DNA from: an uncultured Spirochaetia bacterium
Lineage (GTDB): Bacteria; Spirochaetota; UBA4802; JAGODF01
Direction of reading: 5' to 3'
DNA: 12,283 bases
NCBI GenBank assembly: GCA_937967705.1
Contig: CALCJG010000070.1
Span: 1-12,283 of the forward strand
Each line of letters begins with the position of its first letter. Position 1 is the stretch's first letter. Below the pieces are notes generated by a model. That model was not told where the DNA came from. It saw only the letters and a program-made list of their open reading frames with translations, and ran no database searches. Both the position numbers and the translations under genes were made by a program. This document shows, one piece after another, positions 1 through 7,301 of the stretch.

Positions 1-54
1 CGGCATACGAGATATCCACTCGTGACTGGAGTTCAGACGTGTGCTTTCCGATCT
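1..54 (+). other. Illumina P7/TruSeq adapter with index (assembly contamination)
   Basis: Bases 1-13 (cggcatacgagat) match the inner end of the Illumina P7 oligo. Bases 14-21 (atccactc) sit where the i7 index belongs; the reverse complement, GAGTGGAT, matches what I remember as TruSeq index 23. Bases 22-54 match the TruSeq read-2 primer site, beginning gtgactggagttcagacg and ending ttccgatct, with one C missing near 45-46. This is library-construction sequence, not genome. The real insert starts at about 55, and no gene call should use a start codon inside this stretch. Confidence 0.97.
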
Positions 55-104
55 CCGGACACCCCTGTGGTCAAGACTGCAAGAGACGAGGTTTCACTGA
101 TACC

Positions 105-590
105 ATGAGAATTACGGACATGCTGCTGGACATCACGGTCTATCTGCTGACGCTGATAAAGAACCTTCTGCTCTGGGTTTTCAACCTGCTCTTTCAGATC
201 GGCACCAGCCTCTATGAAAAATTCCAGGAGATCACCCTGCCGGAGAAGGTCATCTTCCTCAACATCATCGGCGCCTTTTTCGCGGTGGTGCTCCCCATGG
301 CGAAGTTCTACATCTTTGAAAGTTACTCCTACACCAACAACCCTCTCGCCGTCTACCTGATCGGGATCGCCATGATCATGTTCGCCTCTGTCTATTTCAG
401 GGGGTTTTATGTACTCGTAATCCGTGTAGCACTCAACGCCTACTATCTCGCCTGGGTCATCTACCTCCCCATGGCAGACAAGATCACCAAGGCCGACCCG
501 CACACCCTGACTGTGGGCTATTACCTCAATATCATCGTACCCGTGGTTTATATCCTGGCCGCCCTTGTAAGCGGTCTATGGCGGGAGTAG
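105..590 (+). CDS. Small multi-pass membrane protein, unknown function
   Basis: 161 residues, not recognised as a named family. It has about five hydrophobic segments, near residues 7-33, 49-71, 81-98, 101-124 and 135-159, joined by short loops. One loop (about 36-48) is charged; another (about 124-134) carries acidic and lysine residues. There is no signal peptide separate from the first segment. I use the ATG at 105 because the open frame continues upstream into the adapter, where the only other ATG is artefactual. The ribosome site before 105 is weak (gagg, 13 bases away), so a true N-terminus lost upstream of the contig end is possible. The stop lies 27 bases before the binding-protein gene on the same strand, so it may be co-transcribed with the ABC transporter. 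Any role in that transport is a guess from position. Confidence 0.7.
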   Translation: MRITDMLLDITVYLLTLIKNLLLWVFNLLFQIGTSLYEKFQEITLPEKVIFLNIIGAFFAVVLPMAKFYIFESYSYTNNPLAVYLIGIAMIMFASVYFRGFYVLVIRVALNAYYLAWVIYLPMADKITKADPHTLTVGYYLNIIVPVVYILAALVSGLWRE

Positions 591-617
591 GCCGGACCAT
601 CCGGGTGAGTGCAGCCC

Positions 618-1484
618 ATGCGTTCTTTCTTCCCCATCCTCCTGCCTCTGCTCATGTTTTCCGCTCTGGATGTTCTCTTTATTCCCTCAGGTATTGAGAC
701 CCCTCCGGGGATGGTGCCGGTATCACCGAAGCGTGTTGTTTCCCTCTCCCCCTCGCTGACCCGGCAGATCGTCGACCTACAGGCGGAAGACCGGCTGGTG
801 GGAGTCACAACCTATCACCCCCCCCTGAAAAGATCCGTGGATCTGGTGGGGACTCTCATCCAGCCCTCGCTGGAACGAATCATCACATTGAGACCCGATA
901 CCGTCCTCATCTCAGAGGAAGACAATCCCATCCAGTCGGTGGACAGACTCCGCAGCCTGGGACTGCCGGTGTATACCTTCCCCCGGACCCGGAGTTTTGA
1001 AGATATCTGCCGAAATTACCTAGCTCTTGCCCGTATGCTCAACCGGGAGGAGCTGGCCATGAAAAAACTGACAATCTACCGCCGGCGCCTCCAGGGGGTC
1101 AGAGCCTCTGCCGAATCGGCCACAGTTGCCTTCTTCATATCCCATCGGCCCCTGATCGCGGCCTCCCGCTCCTCATTCATCCATCAGATGCTCCGGGATG
1201 CCGGCGGAAGAAACATCCTTCAGTGGGCTAAAAGCCCCTATCCGGTCCTTTCCACGGAATATCTCGCCGCCGCCGATCCCGACTGTCTGCTCTCCATGGA
1301 AGCCGGAGCTCCGGAATTCTTCGGAAAGCTTCTGAAGGGCCTTTCGGGCATGAAGGCCCTCTCAGAGGGGCGCATCCACTCCATTGAAATAAGCCGCGTC
1401 CCCTACTACACGCCGGAGGATTACGTCCATTCTGTGGAGTACCTCGCTCCCCTCATAAGAGGCCGGGGGAAGAGCCATGAATAG
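618..1484 (+). CDS. Periplasmic substrate-binding protein of a BtuF/FepB-type ABC importer
   Basis: About 288 residues. The N-terminus (MRSFFPILLPLLMFSALDVL) looks like a Sec signal or membrane anchor without a lipobox cysteine. After it comes the class III binding-protein pattern of the BtuF family: RVVSLSPS at about residues 39-46, GVTTYHPP at about 62-69, then LERIITLRPDTVLIS, equivalent to the LERIVALKPD stretch of E. coli BtuF, and a RLRSLGLPVY strand. The length is close to BtuF (about 266). The ATG at 618 is preferred because GGTGAG lies 8 bases upstream; an in-frame GTG at 609 would fall inside that site. The end overlaps the permease gene by 8 bases. Such proteins capture cobalamin, haem or ferric siderophores and pass them to the inner-membrane permease. 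The ligand cannot be told from sequence, and any upstream riboswitch or regulator lies beyond the contig end. Confidence 0.88.
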   Translation: MRSFFPILLPLLMFSALDVLFIPSGIETPPGMVPVSPKRVVSLSPSLTRQIVDLQAEDRLVGVTTYHPPLKRSVDLVGTLIQPSLERIITLRPDTVLISEEDNPIQSVDRLRSLGLPVYTFPRTRSFEDICRNYLALARMLNREELAMKKLTIYRRRLQGVRASAESATVAFFISHRPLIAASRSSFIHQMLRDAGGRNILQWAKSPYPVLSTEYLAAADPDCLLSMEAGAPEFFGKLLKGLSGMKALSEGRIHSIEISRVPYYTPEDYVHSVEYLAPLIRGRGKSHE

Positions 1485-2448
1485 AGCCCTGAAATACTTT
1501 CTACTGCTCCTCACCGCCCTCGGTCTGCTCCTCCTCTGCCTCTCCCTTGGGTCCCGGTTCATCTCCCCCCTGAGGCTGACGGAGTACTTCTCCGGGAATG
1601 GGGCCGGTCTCGATCTCCAGATCCTGTTCCACCTTCGCCTCCCCAGACTCCTTACGGCCCTCCTCATCGGATCATCCCTTTCCGTAAGCGGCGCTATATT
1701 CCAGGCAGTGCTGAAAAACCCCCTCTCCGATCCCTACACCACGGGAGTCTCCGGTGGTGCGGCCCTGGGCGCCACCCTGGCGGTTGTTTTTTCACTCGGA
1801 CCCCTTTTCCTGACTCTTTTTTCCTTTGCCGGAAGCCTGGCAGCGGTACTGATCGTTTTCGGCATATCCCGCCTCCGGGGCTTCGGCGGCTCCACGCTGA
1901 TACTCGCGGGGATCGCTCTGAGCTTCGTGCTCTCCTCCGGCGTTCTGCTCATCTTTGCCTTCACCAAAGCCCAGGAGGTACACAAGGCCCTTCTCTGGCT
2001 TATGGGTGATTTGTCCCTGGCCCGTTACGCCCTGGCCGGACGGGCGGCCCTTCTGATGCTCCTACTTCTGCTCCTCTCCCTGCTTTATCGCCGGCACCTG
2101 GACATCCTTTCACTGGGGGACGAGTTCGCCCGGAGCCACGGGATAGGGCGCTCCGACGTGATGAATCTCTTCTGGATAGCCTCGCTTCTGGCGGCCCTGT
2201 CGGTTTCCCTCGCGGGGATCATCGGCTTCGTGGGCCTGGTCGTCCCCCACCTGATGCGCCGGCTCATCGGTGCAGACCACGGCAGACTCCTGCCGGCCTC
2301 GGCCCTGGCAGGGGGCGTCTTTCTGGCGTTGTCCGACACCATCGGCAGGACCGCCGCACTGCCCTACGAAATTCCCGCCGGCATCATTACGGGATTCATC
2401 GGAGGGCTCTTCTTCCTCTTTCTTCTAGTGAGGGAGGGCCGGCAGTGA
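1477..2448 (+). CDS. FecCD/BtuC-family ABC importer permease
   Basis: 323 residues with about nine or ten membrane spans, the usual size for the family. It carries the family signatures in order: LRLPRLLTALLIGSSL at about 53-68, SGAIFQAVLKNPLSDPYTTG at 71-90, the coupling-loop region GFVGLVVPHLMRRLIGADH in the last third, and a C-terminal DTIGR...YEIPAGIITGFIGG stretch. These permeases form the inner-membrane channel for cobalamin, haem or siderophore-iron import and dock onto the ATPase through the PHLMRR region. The ATG at 1477 overlaps the binding-protein stop by 8 bases and follows a GGGGGA ribosome site. The TGA overlaps the ATPase start by 4 bases, so all three proteins are probably translated in a coupled way. 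Family assignment is firm; substrate is open. Confidence 0.95.
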   Translation: MNRALKYFLLLLTALGLLLLCLSLGSRFISPLRLTEYFSGNGAGLDLQILFHLRLPRLLTALLIGSSLSVSGAIFQAVLKNPLSDPYTTGVSGGAALGATLAVVFSLGPLFLTLFSFAGSLAAVLIVFGISRLRGFGGSTLILAGIALSFVLSSGVLLIFAFTKAQEVHKALLWLMGDLSLARYALAGRAALLMLLLLLLSLLYRRHLDILSLGDEFARSHGIGRSDVMNLFWIASLLAALSVSLAGIIGFVGLVVPHLMRRLIGADHGRLLPASALAGGVFLALSDTIGRTAALPYEIPAGIITGFIGGLFFLFLLVREGRQ

Positions 2449-3248
2449 GGACTGTGTTTCAACTGAAACGCGTATGTGCGGGTTACGGCAGCAAGACCGT
2501 GCTGCAGGATGTCGATCTGGAGGTGCAAAAGGGGGAGTTCCTGGGCCTCATCGGCCCCAACGGCGCCGGCAAGAGCACCCTCCTCAAGGTGATGGGCGGT
2601 CTGTTAGAGCCCTGCGGGGGATCGCTGCAATTAATGGGCAGACCCCTCGCGGAATACGGAGGCAAAGAGCTGGCCCGAAACCTAAGCATGGTCCAGCAGT
2701 ATCTGGGCGAGACATCGTCCTTTACGGTCCGGGACTTTGTGCGCCTGGGGCATTTCCCCCATCAGGGACTCCTGGAGTTTTCATCGAAAACAGGGGAAAG
2801 CGCCATGGCAGGGGCGCTGGAGAAAACCGGCATCCCCCACCTGGCCGCCAGGCCTCTCAATGAGCTCTCAGGAGGGGAGCGGCAGCTGGCCTCCATAGCC
2901 CGGGCGCTGGTACAAAACAGCGGGCTCATCCTGCTGGACGAGCCCGTCACTCATCTGGACCTGTCGCACTCCCTGCAGATTATGGACGTCCTGCACGGGC
3001 TCAACGATCAGGGCTCCACCGTCATTGCGGTACTTCACGATATCAACGCCGCCTCGGAATACTGTTCCCGCATCGTGGCTCTGAAGGAAGGGACACTCTT
3101 CGGCCAGGGCACTCCGGAGGAGATCATCCGCTACGATTTCATCGAGCGCCTCTTCGGGGCGGTCTGCATCTCAGCGGACAACCCCGTATCAGGAAAACCG
3201 TTCATCTATCCTGTTCCGTCTCACGTGCGGGACAAAAGGAAGCCTTAA
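2445..3248 (+). CDS. FecE/BtuD-type ABC importer ATPase
   Basis: 267 residues with a complete ABC ATPase core. Walker A GPNGAGKST is at 37-45, followed by the Q-loop glutamine (MVQQYL). The signature LSGGERQ is at 141-147, Walker B ends at D165 with catalytic E166 (LLDEPVTHLD), and the H-loop histidine is H198 (VLHDIN). It powers uptake through the permease encoded just upstream. The start is GTG at 2445 in a GTGA overlap with the permease stop, with a GGGAGGG ribosome site about 6 bases upstream. No ATG near the N-terminus would keep the first beta strand (FQLKRVCAGYG). The roughly 50-residue C-terminal tail after the core, containing FIERLFG, is typical of the siderophore/cobalamin subfamily. 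The gene ends 9 bases from the convergent exported-protein gene, and no terminator is visible between them. Confidence 0.95.
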   Translation: MRTVFQLKRVCAGYGSKTVLQDVDLEVQKGEFLGLIGPNGAGKSTLLKVMGGLLEPCGGSLQLMGRPLAEYGGKELARNLSMVQQYLGETSSFTVRDFVRLGHFPHQGLLEFSSKTGESAMAGALEKTGIPHLAARPLNELSGGERQLASIARALVQNSGLILLDEPVTHLDLSHSLQIMDVLHGLNDQGSTVIAVLHDINAASEYCSRIVALKEGTLFGQGTPEEIIRYDFIERLFGAVCISADNPVSGKPFIYPVPSHVRDKRKP

Positions 3249-3257
3249 GCCCAGGAG

Positions 3258-5048
3258 CTATTTCCCTTTGACCCTGGTTTTTTTCAGCCTCAGATTCATC
3301 TCCGAGAGAAAGAGGTCCTTGCCTTCCGTCGCAGTGATGTGGAAGTTGTCTATGTTCTGCACATAAGGCAGGACAGGCATCGCCATGAAGGCCAGGGGGG
3401 TCCGGGTAACGAAGACCCGTACCGCATCCACGTTCAGATAAAAAACCACCTTCGTCCTGTTCTGATCCGTCGGGGATATCTTCAGAAGGCTCCCCATCAG
3501 CGTGGCTCCCTTGACAGCCTTGAGAACAGTGTCAATGTGCTCCCTGTTGAAGGACATGATTGCCTCCTCCTCGCCCATGTAGAGATAGAAATACTCCACC
3601 TTCTTGACCGGAGGGCTCTGATCACCGGGGGGCTTGGGGAGCGTTTTCTCGTTCTCAATGGTGTAGAGCACGCCGCTGCCCATCTTGGCTGATTTGAGGC
3701 GCATATTCTTGTCGGTCTTTTCGCTTTCGGCAAACATCTTCTCAATGAACTGCTTCAGCACCGCCGCCTTTTCCTTCTTGTAGCCCACACTGAGGGAGCC
3801 CTGCCAGTTGGCCAGCTCGTTCATCATCTTCCCATTGGGAGGAAACTCGGAAAGAAGAAGGGTTATACTGCCCTGTATGTTCTGGAAGAAATCCTCGTTG
3901 ATGTCCATCCCGATCTTGGTTTTGGTCTCCGTCTGCATCGCTTCCATCTGTTTTTTGAAGTTGGGGTCCATCATCCCCATCATATTGAGGAACTCGGGGA
4001 AGTTGACCTTCAGGTTCAAATAGAAGACCGGGTTGATCCTCATATAGTCTGCCAGGAGGGGCCGGCCCTCCTTGAGAATGATTTTGGGATACATCTTGCT
4101 GCTGTCTGTCATGTATCCCGCCCTGTAGAGCGTAAGGCTTTTATAGGAGATTCCATCCGCGTTTATGATTCCAATGCCGCCGCTGCCGGTCACGTTCTCC
4201 GCAAGTTCCTTGGCCAGAGCGAGGTTGAAATTCATACCCGTGACAAATTCCGTCGGTTTTTTTGCCGCAAGGCCGGTCAAATCCACTTCAGACTGATTCC
4301 AGTTGAACATCATGGAGATATTCTTCATGGCCCCGTAATGCCGGCGGGATTCCTTTTTAAAGAGGACAAATTTGGGATCAGCGGAAATGGGGGAGGAGGA
4401 TTTGGCCGTGTATCTGAGAGCGTTTTCCTGATTGTCCGCCACCACCACGAATTTATCTCCCCGGGCCACGAATACCCTCCGGGTTTCGCTTCCGAAGAGC
4501 TTGTTCTTCTGTATTTCCTTGAAATTCGCGGGCGCCTTTCCAGCCTTCTGGTTCATCTCATCCTTCCGGGCCAGCATAAGCCGGAAATAGTCATAGAGGG
4601 TCTTGGAATTCCTGGCGGGCAGAAAGACGATGAAGCCCTTGACCATCTTTTTCAGCTTTTTCCCGGGTTGGAGGGGATCAGCCGATAAATCGGCCTCTTT
4701 TACCACCATGCCCAGGGGCGCCGCGATGTTGATGCCGATCTTCTTGAGTGCTTCAGGATCCATCGGATTGATCCCGATCTCCTTCTGCAGCGTGGGACCC
4801 AGCATCATCAGCTCATTGGCCCCTTCATCCCCCCGCAGGGCCAGGTAAAAACTCTTCAGATGATTCAGCAATTCCCGTACGGAAACGGTTTCCATATAAA
4901 CCAGATCCCCTTTGCTGACATACTTCTCATAGTAAAAATTGACAGGGAAGCTCCCGGCGCTGAGGGAAGATGACGGAAATCCCGTTACAACAGAAAGGAA
5001 CAGCGCAAGGCCAAGTATCGCAAAACGCCCCTTAATGCCCTTTTTCAT
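3258..5048 (-). CDS. Large secreted protein, DUF3352-like
   Basis: 596 residues. A clear Sec signal peptide occupies residues 1-31 (basic MKKGIKGRF, a hydrophobic stretch, then SLSA as the likely cleavage site), with no lipobox. The mature protein has no further membrane span, so it should be periplasmic or secreted. Two features resemble DUF3352-type exported proteins: an early block GINPMDPEALKKIGINIAAP and a later GMDINEDFFQNIQGSITLLL block, the GxD..ED...l.G pattern. I call this resemblance, not identity, and the function is unknown. The ATG at 5048 is chosen because GAAGGA sits 7 bases upstream; a TTG at 5063 in the same frame would overlap that site. It is transcribed divergently from ygiQ and convergently with the ABC ATPase, and appears to be a single-gene unit. 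Confidence 0.8.
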   Translation of the reverse strand: MKKGIKGRFAILGLALFLSVVTGFPSSSLSAGSFPVNFYYEKYVSKGDLVYMETVSVRELLNHLKSFYLALRGDEGANELMMLGPTLQKEIGINPMDPEALKKIGINIAAPLGMVVKEADLSADPLQPGKKLKKMVKGFIVFLPARNSKTLYDYFRLMLARKDEMNQKAGKAPANFKEIQKNKLFGSETRRVFVARGDKFVVVADNQENALRYTAKSSSPISADPKFVLFKKESRRHYGAMKNISMMFNWNQSEVDLTGLAAKKPTEFVTGMNFNLALAKELAENVTGSGGIGIINADGISYKSLTLYRAGYMTDSSKMYPKIILKEGRPLLADYMRINPVFYLNLKVNFPEFLNMMGMMDPNFKKQMEAMQTETKTKIGMDINEDFFQNIQGSITLLLSEFPPNGKMMNELANWQGSLSVGYKKEKAAVLKQFIEKMFAESEKTDKNMRLKSAKMGSGVLYTIENEKTLPKPPGDQSPPVKKVEYFYLYMGEEEAIMSFNREHIDTVLKAVKGATLMGSLLKISPTDQNRTKVVFYLNVDAVRVFVTRTPLAFMAMPVLPYVQNIDNFHITATEGKDLFLSEMNLRLKKTRVKGK

Positions 5049-5054
5049 TATCTT

Positions 5055-5074
5055 TTCCTTCAATTAAATTTATA
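5055..5074 (-). promoter_or_regulatory. Candidate -10 box and ribosome site for the exported-protein gene
   Basis: On the minus strand TATAAA (5074-5069, 5 of 6 matches to the sigma-70 -10) is followed about 14 bases later by AAGGA and then the ATG at 5048. This gives a very short leader. I could not find a convincing -35 at 16-18 bases upstream. The rest of the 164-base divergent gap holds a 5-bp stem (5123-5136, tgccg/cggca, loop caaa) and the ygiQ promoter described separately. Confidence 0.4.
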
Positions 5075-5179
5075 TTCCGTTGTATCTTCCCCCTGCAGGC
5101 CGGAAGCCGTTCGGAATGGCACTGCCGCAAACGGCACAACCCTACAGGCGATTGCCGATATTTTCAACAAATATTTCTC

Positions 5180-5206
5180 TTGCCCGTCGTAGGGGTATGC
5201 TATAAT
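5180..5206 (+). promoter_or_regulatory. Extended -10 promoter of the YgiQ-family gene
   Basis: A perfect TATAAT at 5201-5206 is preceded by TG at 5198-5199, giving the extended -10 element TGcTATAAT. A partial -35, TTGCCC (4 of 6), lies at 5180-5185 with a short 15-base spacer, tolerable for an extended -10. Transcription would be expected to begin around 5212-5214, where the ygiQ ATG (5213) lies. The only purine-rich ribosome-like site (AGGGG, 5191-5195) is upstream of the -10 and would not be in the transcript. Confidence 0.6.
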
Positions 5207-5212
5207 GGCCCT

Positions 5213-6868
5213 ATGGCTCTTGAATACCTGCCCCTTACCCGGGATGAGATGGAAATGGCTGGGTGGAACCGGCCCGATGCGGTCCTCGTGACCGGCGATG
5301 CCTATGTGGATCACCCTGCCTTTGGAAGCGCGGTGATCGGCCGCGTGCTGGAAAACCTGGGATACCGTCCGGCCCTGATCGCCCAGCCCTCCTGGCGGGA
5401 ACCGGAATCCCTGACCCGATTCGGGAAGCCCCGCCTCTTTTTCGGGGTCACCGCCGGGAATGTGGACTCCCTCCTCTCCCGTTATACAGCTTTCAAAAAG
5501 GTTCGCAACGACGACCCCTATTCTCCGGGGGGCCGGGGGGGGATGAGGCCGGAAAGGGCGGTTCTGGTCTACTCCAACCTGATCCGGGCGGCCTACAAGG
5601 ACGTTCCCCTCATCATCGGCGGGATTGAGGCCTCCATGCGCCGCTTCGTTCATTACGATTTCTGGGACAACAGTGTACGGCGCTCCATCCTCGAGGATTC
5701 CCGCGCCGACCTTCTGGTATACGGCATGGGAGAGGGCCAGGTGGCGGAGATTGCCCGGCGCCTGGAAAGGGGTCAGAGCCTCTCCGGAATCCCCGGCACT
5801 GCGGAAATCACCCGGACCCTTCCCCCGGGAGCGCTGATCCTCCCCTCCGAGGAGGAGGTGATGGCCGACAGGGCCGCTTTTCTGGAGTTCTACCGCCTGC
5901 TCTACCGAAACGGCCACAAAATCCTGGCCCAACCGGCGGGCCGGCGCTACATCGTGCAGTACCCCCCGGCGGAGACCTCCCGGGAGGATCTGGAAAGGAT
6001 CTACAGCCTCCCCTTCTCCCGAAAACCGCATCCCTCCTACGGCTCTGACCCCATCCCGGCCTTCGAGATGATAAGGGACTCCCTGAATGCCCACCGGGGC
6101 TGCGTGTCCGGCTGCGCCTTCTGCTCGCTGGCCCTCCATCAGGGGCGGACCATCGTGAGCCGGAGCCCGGAATCGCTTCTGGAGGAGGCGGAGCGCATAG
6201 CCGCGGGCAGAGACTTCCGGGGGCACATCACCGACATCGGCGGCCCCTCCGCCAATATGTACGGGGCCGCCTGCCGAATCGGGTGGAAATGCGCCCGGGA
6301 GAGCTGCACCTACCCCGAGCTATGCCCCAACCTGACACTCGACACGGCGGGATGGGTGGATATCCTCGGGAGGGCGGAGGGGATCGGCAGAATCAAGCAT
6401 GTGACCGTGGGCTCCGGCATCCGTTATGACCTCTTCATGCGGGACGACCCGGCGCTCCTGAAAGACCTGGCCCGCCGTCACGTGAGCGGCCAGCTCAAGA
6501 TCGCCCCGGAGCACACCGCTCCCGCCGTACTGCGGGCCATGCGAAAGTCCCCGCTCTGCAGCCTGGAGGATTTCCGGGAGACCTTCCTTTCGGCGGCGCG
6601 TTCGGCGGGTAAAAAGCTCTACATCATCCCCTACTTTATGTCCTGCCATCCGGGATGCCGTCTCACGGACATGAGGGAGATGCGCTCCCGTGTGCAGGCC
6701 CTCTTCCGCTTCGTGCCCCAGCAGGCCCAGGCCTTCATCCCCCTGCCGATGACCGTATCCTCCGTCATATACTACACCGGCATCGACCCCGCGAGCGGGG
6801 AGGAGTTCTTCGTTGAGCGCGACACGGCAGCCCGCCGGCGCCAGCACGAGGTCCTGACGAAGGGGTGA
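5213..6868 (+). CDS. ygiQ: YgiQ-family radical SAM protein
   Basis: 551 residues. The N-terminus is the family hallmark: LPLTRDEMEMAGW, then GDAYVDHPAFG at 28-38 and IAQPSW at about 56-61. A GGIEASMRRF motif follows at 136-145. The radical SAM cluster-binding cysteines are C297, C301 and C304 (CVSGCAFC, the CxxxCxxC pattern), which bind a [4Fe-4S] cluster and S-adenosylmethionine. Later blocks GQLKIAPEHT, IPYFMSCHPGC and TVSSVIYYTGIDP are typical. E. coli YgiQ is about 739 residues; this one stops soon after the YYTGIDP block, so it lacks most of the C-terminal extension. The ATG at 5213 matches where family members begin; an in-frame TTG at 5180 has no support. The biochemical substrate of the family is not established. 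It ends 21 bases from the convergent small orphan gene. Confidence 0.93.
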   Translation: MALEYLPLTRDEMEMAGWNRPDAVLVTGDAYVDHPAFGSAVIGRVLENLGYRPALIAQPSWREPESLTRFGKPRLFFGVTAGNVDSLLSRYTAFKKVRNDDPYSPGGRGGMRPERAVLVYSNLIRAAYKDVPLIIGGIEASMRRFVHYDFWDNSVRRSILEDSRADLLVYGMGEGQVAEIARRLERGQSLSGIPGTAEITRTLPPGALILPSEEEVMADRAAFLEFYRLLYRNGHKILAQPAGRRYIVQYPPAETSREDLERIYSLPFSRKPHPSYGSDPIPAFEMIRDSLNAHRGCVSGCAFCSLALHQGRTIVSRSPESLLEEAERIAAGRDFRGHITDIGGPSANMYGAACRIGWKCARESCTYPELCPNLTLDTAGWVDILGRAEGIGRIKHVTVGSGIRYDLFMRDDPALLKDLARRHVSGQLKIAPEHTAPAVLRAMRKSPLCSLEDFRETFLSAARSAGKKLYIIPYFMSCHPGCRLTDMREMRSRVQALFRFVPQQAQAFIPLPMTVSSVIYYTGIDPASGEEFFVERDTAARRRQHEVLTKG

Positions 6869-6889
6869 GGATCTCAACATCCGCATCTG

Positions 6890-7210
6890 TCACACTCCGG
6901 AACCGCCGGGGGGCTGATCTTTGAATCGATCCAGAAGGGTTCGGGCCATGTCTTCCAGTTCCCTCATCCGCTCACTTATCTCATAGAGGACATCGCTTAG
7001 AATATACAACCGCTCCGTGATGTCCTCCCTCTCCTGCTCTGAAAGTTGATCTCCCTGAATCATTTGCATGTAGCAATTCTTGAGATCAATCAATTCCTGA
7101 TACCAAACAAAGCGCTCCATAGCATTCCTCTCAATTCCATTCAAACCGTCAAAAGACAACATATCCCCGGTATCCCTCCGAGTCAAAGGGATTATCATTA
7201 TTTTATCCAT
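6890..7210 (-). CDS. Small helical orphan protein, unknown function
   Basis: Up to 106 residues; no family recognised. The sequence is mostly charged amphipathic helix (from about NAMERFVWYQELIDLKNCYM to ISERMRELEDMARTLLDRF) with heptad-like spacing, so a short coiled coil or helical bundle is likely. There is no signal or membrane segment. The tail PPGGSGV is flexible. The start is uncertain. I give the longest ATG (7210) that stays clear of the stem-loop at 7257-7292. ATGs at 7198 and 7162 are alternatives; the last has GGAGG upstream, though 12 bases away. Codon use (more TTG, ATT, AAT, CAA) looks more AT-rich than in the neighbours, which may mean a recently acquired or weakly selected gene. 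It lies downstream of the MFS gene on the same strand, beyond the hairpin. Confidence 0.5.
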   Translation of the reverse strand: MDKIMIIPLTRRDTGDMLSFDGLNGIERNAMERFVWYQELIDLKNCYMQMIQGDQLSEQEREDITERLYILSDVLYEISERMRELEDMARTLLDRFKDQPPGGSGV

Positions 7211-7256
7211 TTCCAGAACATGACGGCAGCAGAGAGACGGGAGAAAATCAGGAGGG

Positions 7257-7292
7257 GTTATGCGGCTCCCTCCAGAGAGCCGCATAACTTTT
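7257..7292 (-). terminator. 12-bp stem-loop, probable terminator of the MFS gene
   Basis: A perfect inverted repeat: left arm gttatgcggctc (7257-7268), 8-base loop (7269-7276), right arm gagccgcataac (7277-7288). It starts 14 bases beyond the MFS stop codon. On the plus strand it is followed by TTTT (7289-7292). On the minus strand the run after the stem is weak (gatttt, about 10 bases later). By position it should end the MFS transcript and shield the small gene at 6890-7210; by U-tract it looks better in the plus direction. It may act in both directions. Confidence 0.65.
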
Positions 7293-7301
7293 CAGGAGCC
7301 G

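Noticed and set aside
39..104. ATG-initiated N-terminal extension of the first gene
   Set aside because: The ATG lies within the Illumina adapter; the residues before 105 are partly adapter-encoded.
5123..5136. Small inverted repeat tgccg-caaa-cggca in the divergent gap
   Set aside because: A 5-bp stem is too short to separate from chance, and it does not align with either promoter.
5060..6226. Long minus-strand open frame (388 codons) opposite ygiQ
   Set aside because: It mirrors a well-supported radical SAM gene, has no recognisable domain, and is the low-complexity Gly/Pro/His-rich product expected from an antisense frame in GC-rich DNA.
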